Assembly (NCBI GenBank): GCA_964036315.1
Contig: OZ038487.1
Location: 54,644,909 to 54,708,908 of the forward strand
Direction of reading: 5' to 3'
Length of the DNA: 64,000 nucleotides
From: Acanthosepion esculentum
Taxonomy: Eukaryota > Mollusca > Cephalopoda > Sepiida > Sepiidae
Shown: piece after piece, positions 56,241-64,000 of the stretch
Position numbering within the stretch: the stretch's first letter is position 1
Layout of the letters: every line of letters starts with the position of its first letter
Program-made: the position numbers and the translations under genes
Notes under the pieces: generated by a model
Databases searched by the model: none
What the model saw: only the letters and a program-made list of their open reading frames with translations
Told to the model about the DNA's origin: nothing

Positions 56241-56339
56241 AAGACACCCAGTCGATACAATCTTAACCTGATCAAGCCTCAGGTCAACCATTATCTAGCC
56301 TACATATCCTCATGATATGGACCACTTACTTGTATGTCC

Positions 56340-56405
56340 TTACAACAACCTCATTCAGTAACCCTCTACCTTGTGTGACTCTTGAGCCTTTTATTGGGTA
56401 TCAAT
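56340..56405 (+). mobile_element. LINE 3' end (family R), sense fragment
   Basis: AACCCTCTACCTTGTGTGAC followed by TCTTGAGCC; matches 26070-26115 and the antisense of 7440-7510. Confidence 0.5.
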
Positions 56406-57059
56406 AGTGTAAAAAAATGTTTCAAACTGTCAGCTTGCTGTCTAGCCAGTGGTGTTTATGCACAAATATATTTTCATTTTTCTTTCTCTTTCATTTTTAA
56501 GTTGTAAGGTAATATGGAATGGATTTGGGCTTTCTATACCTGGTACTAACAGAATAATTTAGAAAGTTATTATCTAATAAAATCTACTACTGTTCCACTA
56601 TTAGTAAATGATAGAATTATGTTGTATAATCTATCTTTGAGGTGTCTTAAAAAAGCTTTCACCATTTGGAAACACTGCTAAAACTTTTATAAAGCACCTC
56701 CACATCTGAGATGTTTTTGAACAGTTGACTTTATCAACAAGCAACAGCAAATATTGCTTTGGGGAATTATTATACTTCTCCAAAGTCAAAATACAATTAT
56801 CATGAATTTTATATTTGTGGAATGTTCTTCATAGCACCAAAAACTTTTTAGTCAAATAGTTATTTATGGAAAACACAAGTGATAATGTATATGTCAAAAA
56901 TAAAGAAAACAAATCATCCAAGAACTAATAGAATCATTCTTAGAGTTATATTCAATTTTGAAATGGGTTTTGTTTTAATAATTTCCAAAACCATCACTTT
57001 ATTATTTTTTTTTTTTAGTTATATCTTTTTTCTCCTCCTCCCTCAATTCCATGCTTTTT

Positions 57060-57265
57060 TGGGATGTAGATCATGGATGAGATAATGGCTCTACACAACA
57101 ATTTCTGGAAAAGATAGTCTGGGAGAACTCTGCATTCAAAATCATGGAGAATGTAATGGGGAAACCACTGATAGCCAACCAAGGCTAAAAAGTTCAGTCT
57201 ATCCAATTATTTAACTCATAGTTGGTGGGGAATAAATGAATTCATGCCTTTCCAAAGTTTGCATA
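57060..57265 (-). mobile_element. Degenerate SINE, family A
   Basis: The body block AACTCATAGTTGGTGGGG and CATGCCTTTCCAAAG at 57210-57255 match family A in antisense. The tail, with TAGCCAACCAAGGCTA, lies at 57170-57188. Confidence 0.45.
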
Positions 57266-57693
57266 GCAAACACAAAGTAAACTAAAAGAACAACTTTGAT
57301 TCATTTATTTACAGTTATAAATATTATTTTGAGGGTGAAAAAATTCCCTGCAAGAATCTGGTTTTGAATTATGTCTTCAATATCTAAAGAGCAATGGAAA
57401 CAAATTTTAGATAAAAAGAAATAGAACATTGTATCTTTTCCCTTTAATCATCGTCATTATTATTATTATATTGTTATTAACAATACATTCTCATTCATAT
57501 ATTGAATAACTAATGTAATGTGCAGATATGAACACAATTCTAAATAATGAAGAATGCAGGCATTAGAAACGATAATTGATTTGCATGTCTTTGCATGCGT
57601 ATTAATGAGTATGTTACAGCAAATGTAAAAGTAGCTTAAGCTGCATATTTATATGAATCTATATTCATATGTGTCTTACCAAATATATATATA

Positions 57694-57915
57694 TTGTTGG
57701 AGCATACCTATGGAGGATAATGGGTATGCCCCCATTCACATAAATATGGTAGTAAATGCTATATGTTGGTCTGTAGTTGTAAATTCATTGTGGAACTCAC
57801 TTCTAACAGTTGATTACTACTACTACGCACTACTGGCAAATCTTATATATGTTGTTCATGTCCTAAGTATTATCCTTCATTACCAACCTTTATGCAATTA
57901 TTCCCTAGGTTACAA
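57694..57915. mobile_element. Short insertion element, copy 2 (TTGTT...TACAA ends)
   Basis: Copy of 473-712 inserted in a (TA)n tract. It runs from TTGTTGGAGCATACCTATGG to CCCTAGGTTACAA. Divergence from copy 1 is substantial, so the family is not recent. Confidence 0.55.
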
Positions 57916-57981
57916 TATATATATATATGAATGAGATGGTACTAAACCAAGAGGCCCTTCAAAAATTCTGATGTTGGTCAT

Positions 57982-58012
<31 letters not shown>

Positions 58013-58399
58013 CAAAATTGTTCAAATCATGTAACAACATATAACTGTCTATCCTACAAAATGTTTAATATCTAAAAACCCACCAACTTATCAAGTTTCT
58101 TTTTTCCAGCTTTTAAGCCATCTTGGCATCATTTTTCATAAAAATATCTGAAAAACCCTTTGAGTTATTCAGATAGAAAATTATTTTAACCTGTTCTCTT
58201 TCTGTCAGCCCCACTGTTTTCCCAACTGAGCAATGATGAGAGGTCATTCAAGCCTTCAGTAATAGTACCAATGTTCATACTCTGGCTTCCATCTTGAAAT
58301 CCATTCAAGAAACATCCAGAGAATGGTGAGTAATTTTTAAAAAGAGGAAACAATACAGAGGAAAAGTAGATCAGCAAGTCACAACTGGAAGAGTGGTCA

Positions 58400-58620
58400 T
58401 CATTTCAACTTCGAGCTGAAGAGATCAATTAGAAAAGATCCAACTTAAGTGCCAAATGTCTTATGGATTAAGAGAGAAGTTTCAGCTATGACAGTCCAAA
58501 GAGCAGTGAAAAAAAGACTCAAAAATGAAATTGAATGTGAAACCTGTAAGGCACCTTGTTACTCTAGGATAGAAAGTAAGAAGGTTAGAGAAGGGAAGAT
58601 CATCTTGGAAGATGATCCTG
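58400..58620 (+). pseudogene. Tc1-like transposase helix-turn-helix fragment
   Basis: The plus strand reads KRSIRKDPT, a stop, then PNVLWIKREVSAMTVQRAVKK in the same frame, continuing to ESKKVREGK. SIRKDPT...VSxxTVxRAVKK is the N-terminal DNA-binding domain pattern of Tc1/mariner-type transposases. The catalytic domain is absent, and the fragment ends at a (TA)n run at 58624-58642. Confidence 0.6.
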
Positions 58621-58922
58621 AAAATATATATATATATATATATTTGAACTTTATTTCAATCCTTCATGAGCTTCCAATCCTTAGCTATGATTAATTAATG
58701 ATGAATGTCATTTTTGTCTAAGAATGATTTTGATGAAATTGATCAGTTAAGCTTGGAGAGTAATTATACATTCTTATTGTTCAAAGTAGAGTCCAATAGT
58801 GCTATAAAAGCTTGGAAAATTCCAGTAAGATATATTTAATCATTTCTAAAATACAACAGTTCAAAGTTTAAATGGACAATTTTAATGTTCCATGATTTGA
58901 ACAATTTTGCTGTTATACCCGG

Positions 58923-58923
58923 T

Positions 58924-58989
<66 letters not shown>

Positions 58990-58991
58990 TG
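58923..58991. repeat. (AC)n(AT)n(AG)n three-part microsatellite
   Basis: AC repeats to about 58949, AT repeats to 58966, then AG repeats to 58989. Confidence 0.95.
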
Positions 58992-59374
58992 TCAGTGTTA
59001 CTGGTATTATGTAACCAAGTAGTATCTGCCACATGGTTTGGTTATTGGTAACTAAACCAGTTTGCTTCTCATGAGAAGAGAAGGTGTGATGATGTAGAAA
59101 ACCTGGATTTGTGTTCACGCTGACTGTTCAACTCTTTAGCCTTTGTCAACTTGGAGAAGGAAAAATCTGAGGAAATGTCTGTGGCTTCACAACATTCAAC
59201 ATTGAGAAAGAACAGAATATAATCAGTAGAACCAGTCAGAGACTTGGATTGACTTAGTTTGATATCTTACAATATCATGCAATACCTGTGCATAAAAGTT
59301 TTAAAGTAGAGTAAGTCACAATTGACACTAGTAATGATATCTTGGAATGGTCATACTAAACAACAATGTAGCAG

Positions 59375-59455
59375 CCAATTTTCCAAGCAGACTTGTCTGC
59401 TAGGGACTCATGGTTGAAAAACAAACACTCTAACCACTCAGCCAAGTTTCAATGA
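59375..59455 (-). mobile_element. tRNA-like SINE head (Leu/Ser-type box A)
   Basis: The minus strand reads TTGGCTGAGTGGTTAGAGTG, which matches a tRNA-Leu/Ser box A, then CAACCATGAGTCCCTAGCAG in the box B area. Box B is degraded. No SINE body is recognised beyond it, so it could be a tRNA pseudogene. Confidence 0.5.
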
Positions 59456-59530
59456 TATATATAATACAGGTAATAAATCTGCTGGTATATAATTCAAGTG
59501 GATCCTAGTAATATCAAATATTAAAGATGA

Positions 59531-59531
<1 letters not shown>

Positions 59532-59568
<37 letters not shown>
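59532..59568. repeat. (TA)n microsatellite
   Basis: TA run, followed by a purine-rich zone (GAAGAGGAGGAG and similar) to about 59780. Confidence 0.95.
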
Positions 59569-59570
<2 letters not shown>

Positions 59571-60119
59571 TGTTTAGTGTAAATTATATGAAATGAAAAA
59601 GAAAATAAATATGGAAAAAAGAGTTGAAAATGAAGAGGAGGAGAGTTATTGGGAAATACAATGAATGTGGAAGATGATGAAGAAGAGTGGGTAGCAAGAT
59701 TAAGAAGACGGAAAAGAATAAAAAAGGAAGTGGAGAAGAAAAGGTGGGTAGAAAGAAGAGGAAAAGAAGGAAAATGATGATAATGTTTTTAAGGTTGAGA
59801 GAAATCTTTAATTCCTTCTTTAATTTGTTTTTCAGTGAATAAATCTCATTCTTAACTCAAGAGGAAAAGTGGAACCTTGTTAGTAAATCTCAAACCTTTC
59901 AATAATTGTGCACAAAAACTTTAGCTAAGATGAAGATTCTAGCATTTTACTATAATTTAAACACTTAACCCTCAGTGCCAACAAGAAATACACAACTATC
60001 TCACTCACTAAGCAGTCAGTTTATAAATCTAATTCTATTTACTTATTATTTTAATGCCATCTCCTTTCAGGGCATAAGCAATCATGACTGTCAATATTTT
60101 CTTTTACTTCAAAATTCTA

Positions 60120-60375
60120 TAAATTGCTCTGCATTCTTGGAAAAATAGGGAAGTGGTTTCCAATTGCTTTCTCCACAATTGCAATTAAGAGATTTCTTTT
60201 TCTTAGATAGGTTGCCACCCAAGACTATTATTTAACCCCTAGCAAGTGGGGAGAAAAGACAGATTCATGCTTTTCTCGGGGGCATTTATGTGAAAGTGAA
60301 CATAACTGTCTAGCCTGAAATTTGAACTCAATTCACTAATTTTAATTTTTTCACTACACTATCTACATAACCCAC
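60120..60375 (-). mobile_element. Degenerate tRNA-derived SINE, family A
   Basis: Antisense body (TTTAACCCCTAGCAAGTGGGG, TTCATGCTTTTCTCGG), a weak head near 60310-60370 and the tail (TAGATAGGTTGCCACCCAAG). Confidence 0.55.
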
Positions 60376-60800
60376 TATTATTTCATTTGAATATTATAAG
60401 AATTCATAATGGAAATCTTTTGAAATGTCTGTGTACATTTTCACTTTTAATCTGGCTGATTAGTTGCCATGTTTTACTTAAAGTGTATTTCTAATATGAA
60501 TGCAAATAAGTGCACAATCCAAAGTACAAACTAAATTATAAATAATGTTGGTCTACAGTTGGGATATTCAGGAAATGGCTTTGGGTGTATTAAAATACAA
60601 GTTTATATGATGAAAGTTTGAATATTTTATCACAAAGTGTGTTTATAGAGGAATAGAGAAATGTAGGTATTTTTTGTATAATGAATTTTAATGAAGTAAA
60701 GAAATATTATAATTCCTGTTCCTACCTAACTCAATAATATGTTCGTGCATAATTAACAGGAACCTAATAGACATTATTATGAAATTTTATATTTTCTCTC

Positions 60801-60846
<46 letters not shown>
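60801..60846. repeat. (TA)n microsatellite
   Basis: TA run with one TGTA interruption. Similar TA runs follow at 61908-61940, 61975-62014, 62572-62606, 62862-62882, 63345-63361 and 63533-63552. Confidence 0.95.
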
Positions 60847-60849
<3 letters not shown>

Positions 60850-61312
60850 TTTTCTTTTTTTCTTCTTACTTTATTCTGTCAGTGTTTTTTCTTTTGACTA
60901 GGTTGAAAATAATCAATCAGCACTGTAATACCAATACAGATGTCTTTAGTTTCTTCTTTTTTCATTTAATTTTTTTCCCCCTGATATCAGTTTGTTCAAA
61001 TATATTTTATTTACAAATTGTATTATCCAGGTTTTTTTTCACCCTGCCAGATACAGGTATTAAAATAATACATAATAATATATATGTATATATAATTCAG
61101 AATATGTCTCATAAATTATATATATGTAAAAATATGTGCCAAAAATGCTAACATTTTAAAATTAAAGAGCTTTTAGTGAGATCAGTGGGGGATATATTAA
61201 TGTAAAAAAAAAAGTAAAATGAATTATATACTCTATTAAATTTAATACAACCAACTTAGTCATAACTCTTCTCTGTCAACTGCTCTTTGTTTATCAATTT
61301 AAATAACCTTTT

Positions 61313-61593
61313 TGTCAATGTTGTAAGAGATGCAATCTCCCAAAGGACAATAATATGTATGTTGCTTTTACTACAACAACGATGACGAGAAGGCTTACAT
61401 TTCAATTAAATGATCATAGTTCAATTTCAGAGCATTTAAAGGAACACTCATGTCCACATTCACATTTTAGACAGATATTAGTTGAAAATACAACACTACT
61501 CCATAAAGATAATAAGCATAACTAAAAATTCTAGAAGCTCTTTATATAAGAGAATTGTGACTAAAAATAAATAAAGTCAACTACAACGTTCTT
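61313..61593 (+). pseudogene. Penelope-like element GIY-YIG endonuclease remnant
   Basis: From 61313 the plus strand reads CQCCKRCNLPKDNNMYVAFT, then TTTMTRRLTFQLNDHSSISE and HLKEHSCPHSHFRQILVENT. After frameshifts come KILEALYIREL and LKINKVNYNVLKC (ending about 61593). The Cys pair, the MYV(G)xTTTxxxRRL block and the terminal LEALYI...P.IN....LKC pattern are those of GIY-YIG endonucleases at the C-terminus of PLE RT proteins. The expected Gly is Ala (YVAFT). The RT portion is missing. Confidence 0.7.
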
Positions 61594-61743
61594 AAATGTT
61601 TATTTTAAAGATACTAAATTTATAATTGTTAAAAACTACAATTAAAAAAAAATTTTAAAGCCATAAAAATATACACCAAAAAAAGGGGTAAATATTTTGA
61701 ATTTTACGGTGATCATGCACACACATCCACAGTTATTCAACCC

Positions 61744-61775
61744 CTGAAGATGATCTTGGACGAGATTGAAAATAC
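61744..61775 (+). other. CTGANGA-stem-GAAA hairpin motif downstream of the PLE remnant
   Basis: CTGAAGA at 61744-61750, one T, stem GATCT (61752-61756) pairing with AGATT (61763-61767, one G-U), then GAAA (61768-61771). It lies about 150 bp after the PLE endonuclease. PLEs are known to carry hammerhead motifs in their terminal repeats, but the extra base after CTGAAGA is not standard. Confidence 0.5.
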
Positions 61776-61903
61776 TTGGGAAAATAAAAATTATTTGAGA
61801 CAAAATTTTGGAATTTTTCTTGATCAAAGAAATTAGTCCATGGACTTGAAAGTATTAAAATGAAAATAAACATAATACATCTAAATTATTTAACCAAACA
61901 TGT

Positions 61904-61941
<38 letters not shown>

Positions 61942-61970
61942 GAATTTATTTCTCTCTGCCTCTCTTACAC

Positions 61971-62017
<47 letters not shown>

Positions 62018-62019
62018 TG

Positions 62020-62560
62020 TGTGTGAATTTATTATCATTTAGGTTTTATTAAAATTCTGATCATCATTTTTCCAAACAATAAACATTGCCGAGGAGCAAA
62101 GGCAATTAAAATAATAGCGGTGGCAAGGAAAAAAACTGTTCTTCTGACACCATTTTTTGGCAAGCACAAAGATTAAACATTTCCAAGTTTTTAATAGTGA
62201 ATTAAATTCAAAGATAGAGACATGACAAACAAATTTATGGTTAATTTAGATATGACATCTATTAATGGGAATGAAAGTTTATACAGAATTAATAATCTAT
62301 TTTAAATGTTTCGTAATAAATTAAATATAAATTTACATATGCTAAAAATGGTATCAATGGCTATAGCTAGACTATGCACCAATTTCTGTTTATAGTAATT
62401 GTTGTTGAAATGACAAAAATGTGGACTCCATATGCATTGCACCCTCGCCTCTAGTGGCTGTTTAAGATGCTTATTCTTCGAATGTTTAGAATCACACCAT
62501 TTATATAGCTGTGATATCTAATGAGTACTTTTTGGAAGTATGTACTGAAATGGCTGTCTT
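62020..62560. other. AT-rich stretch with no recognised gene
   Basis: Nothing supported in either strand. Confidence 0.5.
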
Positions 62561-62569
62561 TACACAGAC

Positions 62570-62608
<39 letters not shown>

Positions 62609-63359
62609 CATTAGACCAGATGAAAAAGAGAGGCGGAGTATGTCAGTATAAGCTTGATAAAGTGAGTATTTACATACATAGGAAAAAATGTCTACTCTAT
62701 TGTCTGACAATAATTTAAGTTATTACATTTAGCAAATGTATAATCATTTATATTTGGTGAGATTAATTTTTTTAAATAACAAGACTACAAAAATACAAAC
62801 ATTCATCAGAAGTGGTTTTGTCAAAACACTGATATGTTGATCTGTCCATCAACTAACCTTTATAATATATATATATATATATGTTTGTGTGTGTGTATAA
62901 ACTAACTTTCTCTTTGTTTTTCCATGAGAACATCTGTAAAAAGCATGAGAGAGGAGGAAGGAAGAAAAGTAGAGGGTAAGTAAGAAAGCTAGAGAAAAAT
63001 GAAAAGAAAAAAGATGAAGATAACAAGGCTTTCTTTGTCATCCTTTTTTCTTTTTTTAGTATTATGTGTCCATCAAACTGAAGACAACTTTCTGTGAAGC
63101 CCAAATAGTTGTTCACATTTTACTTTTTGTTTGCATATTTAATAACTATTGTTTTAGGCATCAGTAAATACTGTCACAGATGATAATACATGGGTTTTGC
63201 TATGAAATATACATTAATTGTCTGCATCATTTGAACAAAGACCTGTACTACAAGTAAATTTACAGAATGAGTGGTTAATATCAATGTTTGTTACATAATG
63301 TATATGTATGTAAGTGTTTGTGGCTATCTCTACATCCAGCATACATTATATATATATAT

Positions 63360-63452
63360 AAGTGAACATTGAAGTCAACACTTAGAGGCGACAGGCTGTT
63401 TCATGCTAGACACAATCGTCAGGCCTGACGATTGTGTCTTCAATGTTCACTT
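63360..63452. repeat. Fold-back with central 32-bp perfect palindrome
   Basis: AGACACAATCGTCAGG at 63408-63423 is followed immediately by its reverse complement at 63424-63439. Outer arms AAGTGAACATTGAAG (63360-63374) and CTTCAATGTTCACTT (63438-63452) also pair. The left side carries 33 extra bases between the arms, so the structure looks like a repeat end joined to a shortened inverted copy of itself. Confidence 0.9.
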
Positions 63453-63721
63453 TTATATTTACACATGCTCTATCTCTGATATTGATCACTTTATCCCATA
63501 AATATAGCACACCTTAAGAGTATATTCCTTTTTATATATATATATATATATAATTATTATTTTATTTTAGATATTAAAACCAAAACATTTGGGTTTTGGT
63601 ACTGATTTCAACATGTTTTTGTGTAGTATGTTGTACCTCTTCAGGCGCAAGGAAAGTGACTGGGGATAAAATAATTTTTTTTAAATTTCAAAAGAAGTGG
63701 TGGGGGTAAGAAAACACACGA

Positions 63722-63751
63722 TCAGAATTAAAAATAGATTTTTAATTCTGA
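63722..63751. repeat. 30-bp near-palindrome
   Basis: TCAGAATTAAAAAT and its reverse complement are separated by AG. It lies next to the end of the open frame at 63845-64000. Confidence 0.85.
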
Positions 63752-63844
63752 CCTGGCGTTTTCTGGTCTGGTGCTCCTTCTACGTCTTTTTGAGTTAATG
63801 CAAGAATCAACCAGGGTTCTATCGTTCAACCCAAATTTTTCTCA

Positions 63845-64000
63845 TCAGAGTCCATTTTGCACATTTACAAATCTAGCATTTGCATGTGCATTGAATACTG
63901 CTGCCATATCTGGTCTAATGATATTCATCTCGAGGTTCTTGACAAAATCCAAAGAAATATCTGCAATATAATCGATCCCGGCTTGGCATCTCGACTTCAG
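63845..64000 (-). CDS. Partial open frame at the window edge, unknown product
   Basis: The minus strand is open from 64000 down to a TGA at 63847-63845: LKSRCQAGIDYIADISLDFV, then KNLEMNIIRPDMAAVFN and AHANARFVNVQNGL. Composition is protein-like, not repeat-like. A second in-frame TGA follows at once, then another 37 open codons with an SKRRRRSTRPENAR basic segment. The N-terminus lies beyond the window. It may be a 3' exon of a host gene or a mobile-element ORF with a stop. No family is recognised. Confidence 0.35.
   Translation of the reverse strand: MKSRCQAGIDYIADISLDFVKNLEMNIIRPDMAAVFNAHANARFVNVQNGL

Noticed and set aside
58209..58327. Candidate exon with TTTCTGTCAG acceptor and GTGAGT donor
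   Set aside because: All three sense frames contain stops; only the antisense strand is open.

Overview
This is AT-rich eukaryotic DNA with no clear complete host gene. It is built from dispersed repeats: tRNA-derived SINEs, 3'-truncated non-LTR retrotransposons (LINEs), Penelope-like element (PLE) remnants, a degenerate Helitron, Tc1/mariner remnants, MITEs, a minisatellite and many (TA)n or compound microsatellites. The mix of abundant tRNA-SINEs, RTE/jockey-like LINEs, PLEs with GIY-YIG endonuclease and Rep-type Helitrons, with almost no exons in 64 kb, looks most like a large molluscan genome, probably a coleoid cephalopod such as octopus. That assignment is inference from repeat style, not from a host gene.

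Layout. 1-2.0 kb: a LINE reverse-transcriptase (RT) tail, its 3' UTR folded back on itself, a short TIR-like insertion and an LTR-like 430-bp element. 2.6 kb: a perfect 30-bp inverted repeat. 3.5-4.4 kb: a non-autonomous Helitron-like element. 5.27 kb: a possible 49-nt host exon beside microsatellites. 7.9 kb: a tRNA-like gene. 12-14 kb: PLE endonuclease remnant, SINE tail, miRNA-like hairpin, SINE and LINE 3' end. 17.9-18.5 kb: a polypurine tract. 18.6-24.4 kb: SINEs, a MADE1-like mariner MITE, a 385-bp duplication, a LINE C-terminus and a 5S rRNA-like sequence joined to a SINE head. 26-28 kb: SINE, the second LTR-like element and LINE UTR. 28.3-29.25 kb: a ~35-bp minisatellite in both orientations. 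30.9-33.4 kb: an RT pseudogene split by nested LINE and SINE insertions, then a large palindrome. 35.7-36.2 kb: a LINE 3' end. 40.7-44.3 kb: a degenerate Helitron. 44.8-48.2 kb: hairpin and MITE elements and SINE tails. 50.3-50.7 kb: a SINE fold-back with perfect 44-bp arms. 51.6-52.2 kb: a Tc1-like transposase pseudogene. 53-55.2 kb: repeated RT C-termini. 57.7-58.6 kb: second copy of the short insertion element and a Tc1-like helix-turn-helix fragment. 61.3-61.8 kb: a PLE endonuclease remnant followed by a structured hairpin motif. 63.4 kb: a 32-bp palindrome. 63.8-64 kb: an open frame running off the edge.

The most interesting thread is a recurring structural motif: CTGANGA, one extra base, a short stem-loop, then GAAA. 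It occurs in the body of a tRNA-derived SINE family, downstream of a PLE endonuclease remnant, and in a separate element at 33.3 kb. It resembles a hammerhead ribozyme core but carries one extra base in every stem-bearing copy I read, so it may instead be a shared retrotransposition recognition hairpin. Several repeats also occur as fold-back pairs that would transcribe into long hairpins. All element proteins here are truncated or frameshifted, so nothing in the window looks autonomously mobile.
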